Assembly (NCBI RefSeq): GCF_003751635.1
Contig: NZ_RJVI01000001.1
Span: 259,997 to 323,996 of the forward strand
Length of the DNA stretch: 64,000 nucleotides
Reading direction: 5' to 3'
Source: Inmirania thermothiophila
Lineage (GTDB): Bacteria > Pseudomonadota > Gammaproteobacteria > DSM-100275
Part shown: positions 43,810 to 52,756 of the stretch, piece by piece
How the letters are laid out: each line of letters starts with the position of its first letter
Numbering within the stretch: position 1 is the first letter of the stretch
Notes under the pieces: model-generated
The model's database searches: none
The model's input: only the letters and a program-made list of their open reading frames with translations
What the model was told of the DNA's origin: nothing
Made by a program: the position numbers and the translations under genes

Positions 43810-44645
43810 CGACCTTCCTGTTGATGGGGGCCCTCCTCGCGCTCGGGGCGGGCCTGATCCTGGCCTCGGCGCTGCGGCGCGGGTCCGGTGAGGGGACGGC
43901 GCCGCAGGCCCTGCAGGTGGCGGTGCACCGCCAGCGGCTCGCGGAGCTCGAGCGGGAGCGGCGGGAAGGCGGCATGGACGAGGCCGCGTTCACGGCGGCG
44001 CGCCGCGAGCTCGAGCGCCAGCTCCTCGACGACCTCCGCATCGCCGAGGCGCGTTGCGGGGGCCGGCGTCGGTCGGTCCTGGTGCTCGCCGTGGCCGCGG
44101 GTCTCGCCGTCGGACTCGGGGTCTATGCCTGGACGGGGGCGCCCGAGTTCGCCGTCGCCGGCACCGGACAGGGGCTCGATGCGGTGGCGGCGCGGCTGCA
44201 GGCGCGGCTGTCGCTTCGCGGCGAGGACGCGGCCGCCTGGGCGGTGCTGGGGCGGGTGGAGCAGGCCCGCGGCCGCCACCGCGAAGCGGCCGAGGCCTTC
44301 GCCCGGGCGCTGCGGCTGGCGGGACCCCTGCCGGAGCTGCTGGTGGCGCGGGCCGAGGCGACGGCGATGGCGGCGGGCGGGCGCATCGGCGACGAGGCCC
44401 TGGCGCTGGTGGAACAGGCCCTCGACACGGCGCCGGGGCACCCGCGGGCGCTGTGGTTCAAGGGGATGGCACTGGCCCAGCGCGGCGACTACGGCGCGGC
44501 GGTCGGGCTCTGGCGGGAGGCCCTGGACGGATTGCCGGAGGATCATCCGGACCGCCCGCTGCTGCTGGCCTCGCTGCGCGAGGCGGAGCGGCGCCGGGGC
44601 GGGGCCGCGGGATCGGGGGCGCAGGGGACCCCTCCGGGAGGCTGA
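43806..44645 (+). CDS. ccmI: Cytochrome c biogenesis protein CcmI (TPR)
   Basis: Chaperone that binds apocytochrome C-termini and delivers them to the CcmFH heme lyase. Residues 1-25 form the first membrane helix and 85-105 the second; between them is a leucine-zipper-like cytoplasmic loop (LAELERERREGGMDEAAF). TPR repeats fill residues 130-270. The GTG at 43806 overlaps the ccmH stop with AGGGGAGGAG upstream. The 279-residue length suggests a shorter TPR region than in some homologues. Confidence 0.9.
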   Translation: MTTFLLMGALLALGAGLILASALRRGSGEGTAPQALQVAVHRQRLAELERERREGGMDEAAFTAARRELERQLLDDLRIAEARCGGRRRSVLVLAVAAGLAVGLGVYAWTGAPEFAVAGTGQGLDAVAARLQARLSLRGEDAAAWAVLGRVEQARGRHREAAEAFARALRLAGPLPELLVARAEATAMAAGGRIGDEALALVEQALDTAPGHPRALWFKGMALAQRGDYGAAVGLWREALDGLPEDHPDRPLLLASLREAERRRGGAAGSGAQGTPPGG

Positions 44646-44646
44646 C

Positions 44647-45372
44647 GTGGGACGGCACGGAGCCTGCCCCTGCGGCGCCGATGCGTGCACCCTGCGCCGC
44701 GCCGTGATCCCGGTCGAGGAGGCCCTGGCGCTCTTTGCCGAGCGGCTCGCGGACACCCTCGACCTGCGCGAGCACGGCACCGGCTTGCACTCGCGGCGGG
44801 TGGCCTGCCACACGCTGGTGCTCGCGCGCCACGTCCTCGACGATCCCGACGCCTTGCGGCAGGTCTACTTCGGCGCCCTGCTCCACGACGTGGGCAAGAT
44901 CGGCATTCCCGACCGTGTCCTCTGCAAGCCGGGACCCCTCGACGAGGAGGAGTGGGGGCTCATGCGTCGTCACCCGGAGCTCGGCTGGGGACTGCTTGCC
45001 GGAATTCAGGGCATGGAGGCGGCGGCGGAGCTCGTCCTGTGCCATCACGAACGCTGGGACGGTGCAGGCTATCCGAGGGGGTTGCGCGGGGCCGGGATCC
45101 CCCTCGGGGCACGGCTGTTCGCCGTCATCGACGCCCTCGACGCGATGGTGAGCCGCCGTGCCTACGGGCAGCCTCGCGACTTCGAGGCCGCCTGCGGCGA
45201 GATCGCGCGCGAAGCCGGGCGCGCCTTCGATCCGGAGGCGGTGGCGCTGTTCACGAAGGAGCGCGAGACGCTGGCGGGGATGGTGGAGGCGGCGTGCGCC
45301 GCCCGTCCCCCGGAGGCGCCTCAACCCTGGGGCGGCGGGCGGTCCCCGCCGAGGGTGAAGGGGCGGGGGTGA
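44647..45372 (+). CDS. HD-GYP domain protein (candidate cyclic-di-GMP phosphodiesterase)
   Basis: A 241-residue protein that is essentially one HD-GYP domain. The metal-binding HDVGKIGIPD lies near residues 80-89 and the signature HHERWDGAGYP near residues 137-147, both intact, so hydrolysis of cyclic-di-GMP is plausible. No receiver or sensor domain precedes it, only a short tail with three cysteines (CPCGADAC). The GTG start is one base after the ccmI stop; a GTG at 44704 would remove the tail. Its end overlaps the convergent epimerase gene by 52 bases. Confidence 0.87.
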   Translation: MGRHGACPCGADACTLRRAVIPVEEALALFAERLADTLDLREHGTGLHSRRVACHTLVLARHVLDDPDALRQVYFGALLHDVGKIGIPDRVLCKPGPLDEEEWGLMRRHPELGWGLLAGIQGMEAAAELVLCHHERWDGAGYPRGLRGAGIPLGARLFAVIDALDAMVSRRAYGQPRDFEAACGEIAREAGRAFDPEAVALFTKERETLAGMVEAACAARPPEAPQPWGGGRSPPRVKGRG

Positions 45373-46187
45373 ACCCCGAGCCGCTCGCGCAGGCGTCGGG
45401 CGCGGATGCGGCGCGACTCGCCGAGATAGGCCGCGAGGGCGGGCGGCGCCGTCGCCAGCACCTCGGCGAGGGGCCGCGTCGGGGGCCGGGGCAGGCCGAG
45501 GTGGTCCGCCACCGCCCAGAGGTATTCCGTCATGCGCCGGGGGTCGCCGTCGGCGACGTCGTAGACGCCGGGCGGGGCGTCGTCGGCGCCGGCGCGGCGC
45601 AGCGTCGTCACCAGATCGTCGACGTGGATGCGGTTGGTCCACGGGGCCTCGGCGGGTTCGGGCAGGGCCAGCCCGGAGGCCAGGAGCCGTCGCGGGAGCC
45701 GGTCCGGGCCGTAGATGCCCGCCACGCGCAGCACCACCACCGCACCGGCGCCGCTCGCCTGCGCCCGCCCCTCCGCGGCGAGGCGGCGGCGGGCCGCGGG
45801 GCGCGCCGGCCGCGGCGGCGTGTCCTCGTCGGTCCAGGCCCCGCCCTGGTCGCCGTAGACCCCGGTGGTGCCGAGATAGACCAGGCGTGCGGGCGGGCGC
45901 GGCAGGGCCGCGAGCAGGCGCGCCAGGCGCGGATCGTCCTCGCCCCGGGCAGGGGGCGGCACGAGGTGGTAGACCCGCGCGGCGGCGGGCAGGGCCGGCA
46001 GCCCCGCGTCGAGGTCCGCCGCCAGGGCCGGGATCCCGTGGGCGGCGAGGGCGGCGTGGCGGGCGGGGCCGCGGGTCAGGGCCGCCACCCGCAGGCCCTC
46101 GGCGGCGAGGGCGCGCGCAAGACGCGTGCCCACGTCGCCGCAGCCGGCGACGAGGACGTCGCACGCTGGAAGGGCGGGGCGGTTCAC
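45321..46187 (-). CDS. NAD-dependent epimerase/dehydratase (YeeZ-like SDR)
   Basis: Extended-SDR protein of 288 residues. The nucleotide-binding loop VLVAGCGDVGTRLA sits at residues 9-22, LVYLGTTGVYGDQ follows near residue 102 with an SDR-type YG in place of YxxxK, and NRIHVDDLV lies near residue 195. Similar to E. coli YeeZ; reaction unknown. GTG at 46187 is preferred because the fold begins right after it; an ATG at 46223 is possible. Divergent from the ferredoxin-reductase gene 45 bases away. Confidence 0.83.
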   Translation of the reverse strand: MNRPALPACDVLVAGCGDVGTRLARALAAEGLRVAALTRGPARHAALAAHGIPALAADLDAGLPALPAAARVYHLVPPPARGEDDPRLARLLAALPRPPARLVYLGTTGVYGDQGGAWTDEDTPPRPARPAARRRLAAEGRAQASGAGAVVVLRVAGIYGPDRLPRRLLASGLALPEPAEAPWTNRIHVDDLVTTLRRAGADDAPPGVYDVADGDPRRMTEYLWAVADHLGLPRPPTRPLAEVLATAPPALAAYLGESRRIRARRLRERLGVHPRPFTLGGDRPPPQG

Positions 46188-46232
46188 GGCAGAATGGCCG
46201 CCTTTCTCGAGGACAGGGGACATGGGTCGGCC

Positions 46233-47258
46233 ATGACGTACAAGGTTACCATCCAGGGGGACGACCGGGGCTTCGAGGCGGGCCCCGGCGAGGCGCTCCT
46301 CGACGCCGCCCTGCGGGCCGGCGTCGAGCTGCCCTACGGCTGCCGCAACGGCGCCTGCGGCAGCTGCAAGGTGCGGGTGGTGGCGGGCGAGGTGACCTAC
46401 CCCGGCGGCACGCCGGCGGCGCTCCCGCCCGCCGAGCGGGCGCAGGGGCTGGCGCTGGCCTGCCGGGCGGTGCCGGCAAGCGACCTCGTCATCGAGGTGC
46501 CGCGGCCGGCGGGCGATGCGGCCTCGCCCAAGGTGGTGCCGGCGCGGGTCGACGCCCTGGAGCTGCTCGCACCCGACGTGATGCGCCTGTGGCTGGTGCT
46601 GCCCGAGACCGTGCGCGTGCCCTACCGCGCCGGGCAGTACCTCAACGTCGTCCTGCCCGACGGGCGGCGCCGCGCCTTCTCCATCGCCAACGCGCCGCAC
46701 AGCGACGAGCGCATCGAGCTGCACATCCGCTACGTCCCGGGCGGCGACTTCACCAGCCACGTCTTCCGCGGGCTCAAGGTCAAGGACCTGCTGCGCATCG
46801 AGCTGCCCCTGGGGCGGTTCGGCCTGCGCGAGGACAGCGCCCTGCCGGCCCTGCTGGTGGCGGGCGGGACCGGGTTCGCCCCCCTCAAGGCGATGCTCGA
46901 GCACGCCTTCCACGTCGGTCTGCGCCGCCCGCTCCGCCTCTACTGGGGCGCGCGCAGCCGGGCCGGCCTCTATCTCGCGGACCTGCCCGAGCGCTGGGCC
47001 GCCGAGCACCCCCACTTCAGCTTCACGCCGGTGCTGTCCGATCCGCTGCCCGCGGACGGCTGGCGCGGCCGCACGGGGCTGGTGACGGACGCCGTGGTGG
47101 AGGACCACCCGGATCTGTCGGGCTTCGAGGTCTACGTGGCGGGGCCGCCGGCGATGGTGGATGCGGCGGCGAAGCTGTTCCCGGTCCACCGGCTGCCGCC
47201 GGAGCGGCTCTACAGCGACGCCTTCGAGTTCGCCCGCGACGGCGCCCGGGGAGGCTGA
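46233..47258 (+). CDS. CDP-6-deoxy-delta-3,4-glucoseen reductase-like ferredoxin/flavin reductase
   Basis: A 341-residue electron-transfer protein with a plant-type [2Fe-2S] ferredoxin domain (C37, C42, C45, C77; CRNGACGSC), then FAD (RAFSIANAP) and NAD(P)H (VAGGTGFAPLKAM) binding domains. This architecture is annotated in many gammaproteobacteria by similarity to AscD; a role in 3,6-dideoxyhexose synthesis is doubtful, as no sugar genes accompany it. It usually sits near ubiD, as it roughly does here. ATG at 46233 was chosen; an upstream ATG at 46195 adds a short extension. Confidence 0.87.
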   Translation: MTYKVTIQGDDRGFEAGPGEALLDAALRAGVELPYGCRNGACGSCKVRVVAGEVTYPGGTPAALPPAERAQGLALACRAVPASDLVIEVPRPAGDAASPKVVPARVDALELLAPDVMRLWLVLPETVRVPYRAGQYLNVVLPDGRRRAFSIANAPHSDERIELHIRYVPGGDFTSHVFRGLKVKDLLRIELPLGRFGLREDSALPALLVAGGTGFAPLKAMLEHAFHVGLRRPLRLYWGARSRAGLYLADLPERWAAEHPHFSFTPVLSDPLPADGWRGRTGLVTDAVVEDHPDLSGFEVYVAGPPAMVDAAAKLFPVHRLPPERLYSDAFEFARDGARGG

Positions 47259-47261
47259 GCC

Positions 47262-48476
47262 TCAGCCGGCGTCGGCGGCGGGCAGCGGCCGCGGGGCGGG
47301 GGCCGCCGGCAGCGCCGGGCCGTGGCCGAGGCGCTCCTCGAGGCCGCGCCGGTAGTGCTCGCGCGCGGTCTCGGTCTCGCCCAGCGCCTCCAGCAGCGCC
47401 GCGAGCTCCAGCCGCGCCTCGGCCCCGGCGCCACGGGCCACCGCCGCCTCCAGGTAGCTGCGCGCCTTGCCCCACAGCCGCGCCGCCGCGGCCTGGCGGC
47501 CGGCGGCGAGGAGCAGCACCGGGTCCTCGGGGGCGGAGCCGAGCCAGCGCTCGAGGGTCCGCAGCCGCGTCTCCGCCCCCTCGCCACTGAGGCGGCCGTA
47601 GAGCTCGGCCAGGCGCGGATCGGGGCGGCCCGAGGCGGCGCGCCGCAGGGCCGCCTCGGCCTCGGCGGTGCGGCCGGCGGCGAGGAGCGCCTCGGCATGG
47701 GCGGCGACCAGTTCCGGCTCCTGGCGCAGGCCCCGCGGCAGGCGCGCCCACGCCTCGGGCGAGGCCGCGAGCAGCCGCCGCCAGGCCTCGCGCTCGAGGG
47801 CCGAGAGCGCCTCGTCCCCGAGGGCGCGGTGGCGGCGCAGGTCCCGCAGCAGCCGCACCAGGGACTCCCAGTCGGCGAGCTCGCGGTAGAGCTCGGCGAG
47901 GCGGCGCAGCACCAGCGGATGGCGCGGCGCGAGCTGGCGGGCATGGACGTAGCTTGCCAGCGCCTGCTCCAGCTGGCCGTCGGCGCGCTGCAGCTCGGCC
48001 TGGGTCAGGGCCACGGCGAGTGGGCTCGCCGGCCGGGCCTCCCCCGCCGCCTTGAGGTAGCGGTCGCGCCGGTCGCGGGCGCCCTGGGCCTGGGCCGCAC
48101 GGGCCGCCCCGAGGTAGTGCAGGAGCGGCGCCTCGCTGTCCGCGACCCCCTGCAGCAGCAGCCGCTCGGCGGTGTCCCAGTGGCCCTCGGCGAGCTCCAC
48201 CAGGCCCTGCACGAGGGCGCGCCGCGCGCGGCGGCGGCGGACCGAGCGCCGCCAGGCGGCGAATCGGCGGGGCAGGCGGCGGGTGCCGCGGACGAGGCGC
48301 CAGACGACGGCGACGGCGGCGTAGAGCAGCGCCAGGGCCACCACCGCCACCGCCGGCGTGGTCTCCACCGTCCAGGCGCCGTAGCGCAGGAGCAGGTAGC
48401 CCGGCTCGCGCAGCAGCACGCCCGCGGCCGCGGCGGCGAGCACCACCACGACGACGAGGCCGAGGACGAGGCGCAC
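47262..48476 (-). CDS. hemY: HemY-like membrane TPR protein
   Basis: A 404-residue protein with two N-terminal membrane helices (residues 3-20 and 40-62) in the HemY_N domain, then TPR-type helices. Despite the name this gammaproteobacterial HemY is not protoporphyrinogen oxidase; it is thought to help organise heme synthesis. It is the last gene of hemC-hemD-hemX-hemY, starting with GTG four bases before the hemX stop on the minus strand. Confidence 0.88.
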   Translation of the reverse strand: MRLVLGLVVVVVLAAAAAGVLLREPGYLLLRYGAWTVETTPAVAVVALALLYAAVAVVWRLVRGTRRLPRRFAAWRRSVRRRRARRALVQGLVELAEGHWDTAERLLLQGVADSEAPLLHYLGAARAAQAQGARDRRDRYLKAAGEARPASPLAVALTQAELQRADGQLEQALASYVHARQLAPRHPLVLRRLAELYRELADWESLVRLLRDLRRHRALGDEALSALEREAWRRLLAASPEAWARLPRGLRQEPELVAAHAEALLAAGRTAEAEAALRRAASGRPDPRLAELYGRLSGEGAETRLRTLERWLGSAPEDPVLLLAAGRQAAAARLWGKARSYLEAAVARGAGAEARLELAALLEALGETETAREHYRRGLEERLGHGPALPAAPAPRPLPAADAG

Positions 48477-48479
48477 GGC

Positions 48480-49634
48480 TCAGCCTCCGGCCGCCCGCTG
48501 CGCCGTGAGCAGACGCAGCGAGCCCGAGATGTCCGGCCAGGCCGGGCGGACCGGGGCCGCGGCGAGCCCCTCGAGCTCGCCCAGCGCCGCCGCCACCGCG
48601 GTGTCGTCGGCGACGAAGTGCCGCTCCAGCCAGGCCCGCGCGGTGCGCAGCAGCTCGCGGTAGGCCGCCTCGTCGCCGCGCAGCAGGGCAAGGCGCGCCC
48701 CCTCCAGCTTCAGGCGCAGGTTCTCGCGCAGGAAGTAGGCCGCGTCCGGCGGCAGCAGCGGCTCGGCCGCCTCGGCGTCGCGGCGGATCCGCACCAGGTC
48801 ACGCACGTCCGCCCACACCGCGCGCAGGAAGCCGCCGAGGTCGCGCACCGGCGGCCGGTCCGCCGCACCGTCCCCCGCCGCCGGGCGGAGGGGCGGGCGC
48901 ACCCCGCGCACGGGCAGCCGCGGGACCAGGCCCTCGAGGGCCGAGATCCGCGCCGCGAGCCCCGCAAGGTCCGGCACCGCCACCGCCTCGAGGGCCGCGA
49001 TCTCGCGCGCGACGGCCTCGCGCACCTCGATCAGGCGGGGGTCCGCCGCCTCGCGCAGGCGCCCGTCGGCGGCGCGCAGGGCGGCGAGGGCGGCGGCGCG
49101 GTCGCCGGCGAGGCGCAGCCGGTGGTTGGCCACCCGCAGCAGATACTCGGCCTCGGCCACGAGCCAGGCGTTGTCCCGCCCCCGCTCGCGCGCGGCGAGC
49201 TCGGCCACGCTCTCGCGCAGCGCCTGCAGGCGCTGGCCGAGGGCGGCGTCCTCGGCGCGGGCGGCATCGAGCCCCGCCGCGAGCTGCGCCACGCGCTCGT
49301 CGAGCTTCGCCAGCGTCGCCGCGAGCCGCTCCTGTCCGCCGCGCGCCGCCGCGCGCGTCTCGGCCACCGCGACCGTCGCCTGCCGCCAGAGCAGGTAGGC
49401 GCCGGCCCCGGCGGCGAGGGCCGCGGCGAGGGCGAAGAGGGCGACGACGAGGGCGAGAAGGGCGATGCGCCGCGCCCGCGGCCCCGCCCCCTCCTCCGCG
49501 GCCGGCGCAGGCGCCGCCTCGCCGCCCGCGCCCTCCGCCGACCCGTCCGCCTCCGGGCCCTGCGGCCCGGTGTCGTCGGGTGCGTCCGTCCCGGGTGACC
49601 TGTCCTGGTCCTGCCTGCGTTCTTCGTCGTTCAT
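48480..49634 (-). CDS. hemX: HemX-like protein (uroporphyrinogen III region)
   Basis: A 384-residue protein with a disordered acidic/proline-alanine N-terminus (1-50), one membrane helix (residues 57-80) and a long periplasmic coiled-coil region. The conserved stretch AWLVAEAEYLLRVANHRL near residue 155 and the AYFLRENLRLKLE segment near residue 300 mark the HemX family. Not a demonstrated methyltransferase; its role is unclear. ATGA overlap with hemD. Confidence 0.88.
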   Translation of the reverse strand: MNDEERRQDQDRSPGTDAPDDTGPQGPEADGSAEGAGGEAAPAPAAEEGAGPRARRIALLALVVALFALAAALAAGAGAYLLWRQATVAVAETRAAARGGQERLAATLAKLDERVAQLAAGLDAARAEDAALGQRLQALRESVAELAARERGRDNAWLVAEAEYLLRVANHRLRLAGDRAAALAALRAADGRLREAADPRLIEVREAVAREIAALEAVAVPDLAGLAARISALEGLVPRLPVRGVRPPLRPAAGDGAADRPPVRDLGGFLRAVWADVRDLVRIRRDAEAAEPLLPPDAAYFLRENLRLKLEGARLALLRGDEAAYRELLRTARAWLERHFVADDTAVAAALGELEGLAAAPVRPAWPDISGSLRLLTAQRAAGG

Positions 49635-50413
49635 GGCTGCTCCCCGTCGGCGGCGAGGGCCGCGGCCACCGCCTCCAGCAGCGTGCGGTCGCCGGCGCCG
49701 CCCGCGCACCACGGCCGCGCAAAGCCGAGGGCGCGGGCCCGTTGTACCACACGCCCGCTCACCGCCACCAGCGGCCGCTGCTGCAGGTGGGGCAGGACCT
49801 CGCCCGCCATCGCCGCGAGGTTCTCGAGGGCCTCGACGCTGGTGGCGAGGGCGACGTCGAGCAGGCCGGCCCGCCGCCAGCGCAGGAGGGGCTCGGGACC
49901 CAGCGGCGGCCGCACCCGGCGGTAGAGCGCCACGTGGGCGACCTCGGCCCCGCGCCGGCGCAGGGTCTCGGCGAGGAGCTCGCGGCCGCCCTCGCCCCGC
50001 ACCACGAGCACGCGCCGCCCCGCCACGTCCTGCAGGGCCGGCTCGGCGAGCAGGGCCTCGCTGTCCGCCCCCTGCGCCGGCACCACGTCCGCCGCGAGGC
50101 CCGCCTCGGCCAGGGCCCGCGCCGTCGCCTCGCCCACCGCCGCCACGCGCAGTCCGGGCGGGCGGCGGAAGCCCGCGCCGAGGCGGGCGCGGGCCTCGCG
50201 CACGGCGTTGGCGCTGACGAAGACGGCGAGATCGGCCCCGCGCAGCCGCTCGGCGAGGAGGCCGTCGTCCGGCAGCGGCTCGATGGCGATCACCGGGTAG
50301 CGCAGGGCCTGCCCTCCCGCGGCCTCGATGAGCCGGCACAGGCCCTCGGCCTGGTGGGCGGGGCGGGTGACGAGGACGCCGGCGCCGCCGAGCTGCGGCA
50401 GGGGCGCGTCCAC
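49631..50413 (-). CDS. hemD: Uroporphyrinogen-III synthase
   Basis: Cyclises hydroxymethylbilane to uroporphyrinogen III, precursor of heme and siroheme. The bilobed HemD fold shows VLVTRPAHQAEGL at the start, FVSANAVREA near residue 64, and ATSVEALENL near residue 180; conservation is low in this family. The 260 residues start with GTG, three bases after hemC. Siroheme made from this pathway would supply the sulfite reductase in this window. Confidence 0.92.
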   Translation of the reverse strand: MDAPLPQLGGAGVLVTRPAHQAEGLCRLIEAAGGQALRYPVIAIEPLPDDGLLAERLRGADLAVFVSANAVREARARLGAGFRRPPGLRVAAVGEATARALAEAGLAADVVPAQGADSEALLAEPALQDVAGRRVLVVRGEGGRELLAETLRRRGAEVAHVALYRRVRPPLGPEPLLRWRRAGLLDVALATSVEALENLAAMAGEVLPHLQQRPLVAVSGRVVQRARALGFARPWCAGGAGDRTLLEAVAAALAADGEQP

Positions 50414-50416
50414 GGC

Positions 50417-51379
50417 TCAGCCGGCGGCGCCGTCCGGGGGATGCCCCGGCAGCCCGGCGCGGTGGACGGCCTCCAGGATCTCGCGGGCGCCGGCCGCGAG
50501 CAGCCGCTCGGCGAGGGCGCGGCCGAGGGCTTCGGCCTGCGCCGCCGGCCCGCGGATCGCGTCCTGCAGCACCGGCTCGCCGTCCGGGTGGCCGACGAGG
50601 GCGCGCAGGTGCAGGGTCTCGCCCTCGAGCACCGCGTGGCCGCCGATGGGCACCTGGCAGCCGCCGCCGAGGACGGCGTTGAGGGCGCGCTCGGCGGCGA
50701 GGCAGGTGTGGGTGGGGCCGTGGTCGAGGACCGAGACGAGGGCGAGGGTTGCCGCGTCGTCGCGGCGGCACTCGATGCCGATGGCCCCCTGGCCGATGGC
50801 GGGCAGGCTCTCCTCCACCGTGAGGGGGCGGCGGATCCGCCCGGCGAGGCCGAGCCGGCGCAGCCCGGCGCAGGCGAGGATGGCGGCGTCGAAGTCGCCG
50901 GCGTCGAGGCGGGCGAGCCGCGTGCCCACGTTGCCGCGCAGGCTCTCCACCACGAGGTCGGGGCGGCGGGCGCGAAGCTGCACCTGCCGGCGCAGGCTCG
51001 AGGTGCCGACCCGCGCGCCGGGGGGCAGCGAGGCGAGATCGGCGTAGCGGGGCGAGACGAAGGCGTCGCGCGGGTCCTCGCGCTCGAGGATCACCGGCAG
51101 GTGGAGCCCCTCGGGCAGCTCCACGGGGACGTCCTTCATGGAGTGCACGGCGATGTCGGCCCGCCCGTCCAGCAGCGCCCGCTCCAGCTCCTTCACGAAC
51201 AGCCCCTTGCCGCCGATGCGGGCGAGCGGGGCGTCGAGGATGCGGTCGCCCTGGGTGGTCATGGTGACGAGCTCCACCGCGAGCCCGGGATGGGCCGCGC
51301 GCAAGCGCGCGGCGACGTGCTCCGCCTGCCAGAGGGCGAGCGGGCTCTTGCGGGTGGCGATGCGCAGGGTCGCGGGCAC
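50417..51379 (-). CDS. hemC: Porphobilinogen deaminase (hydroxymethylbilane synthase)
   Basis: Polymerises four porphobilinogens into hydroxymethylbilane on a dipyrromethane cofactor. Motifs: [43 protein letters not shown] and LRGNVGTRL, with the cofactor-attaching cysteine in [11 protein letters not shown] near residue 250. Length 320. The GTG at 51379 has an AAGGAG ribosome-binding site. It leads hemC-D-X-Y and is divergent from a thioredoxin-like gene that separates it from algR. Confidence 0.96.
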   Translation of the reverse strand: MPATLRIATRKSPLALWQAEHVAARLRAAHPGLAVELVTMTTQGDRILDAPLARIGGKGLFVKELERALLDGRADIAVHSMKDVPVELPEGLHLPVILEREDPRDAFVSPRYADLASLPPGARVGTSSLRRQVQLRARRPDLVVESLRGNVGTRLARLDAGDFDAAILACAGLRRLGLAGRIRRPLTVEESLPAIGQGAIGIECRRDDAATLALVSVLDHGPTHTCLAAERALNAVLGGGCQVPIGGHAVLEGETLHLRALVGHPDGEPVLQDAIRGPAAQAEALGRALAERLLAAGAREILEAVHRAGLPGHPPDGAAG

Positions 51380-51411
51380 GGCGCGGTCTCCTTGCGGCGG
51401 CGCGGCCGCCC

Positions 51412-51420
51412 ATGCTATCA
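51412..51420 (-). promoter_or_regulatory. Extended -10 promoter of hemC-D-X-Y
   Basis: Reads TGATAGCAT on the minus strand, an extended -10 with TAGCAT as hexamer. The start would be near 51405, 26 bases before the GTG. Confidence 0.45.
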
Positions 51421-51509
51421 CGCCGGGGATATGGGCGGCAGGCGCCGACCGGGGCACAATGCCCGGGCACGCAGACCGCGCCCGAAGCAGGCGCGGCGGG
51501 AGGATGGAG

Positions 51510-52016
51510 ATGGGCCGTCGGATGCGCCTTGCGGTGCTCGCGGCGGGGCTTTGGGCCGCGGCGGCGGCGGCCGCGCCCCGGGTCGCTATGCTCGCGGATC
51601 TCGCCGCCGACCTCGCCGAGGCCCGCCGCCTCGGCGCCCCCGTGGTCCTCGTCTTCACGAGCCCCGGCTGCGTCTACTGCATGCGCCTGGAGGCCGAGCA
51701 GCTGGTGCCGATGCTGCTCAGCGGCGAGTACGAGGGCCGCATCCTGCTGCGCAAGATCGACATCACCTCGGGCGACCCGGTGGTGGACGCCGCGGGGCGC
51801 AGGGTGCCGGCACGCGCCATCGCCGCCCGCTACCGCGTCGCCCTCACCCCGACCACGCTGCTCCTGGGGCCCGACGGCGAGCCCCTGGGCGAGCCGCTCC
51901 TCGGCTACAACGGCGAGATGTTCGCCTACTACCTGGACAAGGCCATCGAGCGCGGCCGCGCCCGCATCGCCGAGCGCCTCGCCGCGGGCTGCGCCGAGGC
52001 GGCCGCCTACTGCTGA
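51510..52016 (+). CDS. Periplasmic thioredoxin-like protein (SoxW-like)
   Basis: A 168-residue thioredoxin-fold protein with a signal peptide (residues 5-22, ending AAAAP) and a redox CVYC (C54, C57). [11 protein letters not shown] supplies the cis-proline. Related proteins (SoxW/thioredoxin_7 type) act in the periplasm on cytochromes or sulfur proteins. GGGAGG precedes the ATG at 51510; ATG at 51504 is an alternative. It is inserted, convergent to algR, where many relatives have algR directly next to hemC. Confidence 0.82.
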   Translation: MGRRMRLAVLAAGLWAAAAAAAPRVAMLADLAADLAEARRLGAPVVLVFTSPGCVYCMRLEAEQLVPMLLSGEYEGRILLRKIDITSGDPVVDAAGRRVPARAIAARYRVALTPTTLLLGPDGEPLGEPLLGYNGEMFAYYLDKAIERGRARIAERLAAGCAEAAAYC

Positions 52017-52756
52017 GCCTGCCGGCCGGCGGTCAGGGCCTTGAGCCGCCGGCGCACCGCGGCGGCGTGGCGGCGGCTGACCGGCACCGGCTCCTCGAGG
52101 CCGTCGAGACGCAGGTGCAGTCCGCCGGGGCCGGCGTGGAGCGCGCGCACGTGGGCGATGCCCACCAGCGCCGCCCGGTGCACGCGCAGGAAGGCCTCGC
52201 CCAGCTCGCGCTCGAGGCTCTTCAGCGACTCCTCCAGGAGCAGCGTGCCGCCCGGGTGCACCACCTCGGTGTACTTGTGGTCCGCCCGCAGCAGCCGCAC
52301 CTCCGCCACCGGCACCAGCACCAGATCGCCGCGGACGCGGGCCGCGAGATGGGTCCGCGCCGGAGCCGCGGCGGCGGCGAGGGCCGTGGTCTGGGCCCGC
52401 GTCGGGCGCTGGGCGCGGGCGAGGGCGGCGGCCAGGCGCTCGCGGCGGATGGGCTTGAGCAGATAGTCCACCGCCTGGGCCTCGAACGCGGCCAGGGCGT
52501 GGTCGCCGTAGGCGGTGACGAAGATCACCGCCGGCGGCGCCGGGAGCAGCGCCAGGTGGCGCGCCGCCTCGAGCCCGTCCATGCCGGGCATGCGGATGTC
52601 CATCAGGACCACGTCGGGGTCGTGCTCGCCCACGCGCCGGATCGCCGTCCTGCCGTCCGCGGCCTCCGCCACCACGGCGCAGCCGGGGATCTCGCCGCAG
52701 AGGCGGCGCAGGCGCTCGCGCGCCGGGGCCTCGTCGTCGACGATGAGGATCCGCAT
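52007..52756 (-). CDS. algR: LytTR-family response regulator AlgR
   Basis: Two-component response regulator, 249 residues. The receiver domain has D7-D8, phosphoacceptor D53 in LMDIRMPGMDG and K102-type LLKPI. The C-terminal LytTR DNA-binding domain includes DHKYTEVVH and FLRVHRAALVG. In Pseudomonas AlgR controls alginate and motility genes; targets here are unknown. The TGATG overlap with algZ couples the pair. The last bases overlap the convergent thioredoxin-like gene by 10. Confidence 0.92.
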   Translation of the reverse strand: MRILIVDDEAPARERLRRLCGEIPGCAVVAEAADGRTAIRRVGEHDPDVVLMDIRMPGMDGLEAARHLALLPAPPAVIFVTAYGDHALAAFEAQAVDYLLKPIRRERLAAALARAQRPTRAQTTALAAAAAPARTHLAARVRGDLVLVPVAEVRLLRADHKYTEVVHPGGTLLLEESLKSLERELGEAFLRVHRAALVGIAHVRALHAGPGGLHLRLDGLEEPVPVSRRHAAAVRRRLKALTAGRQAQQ

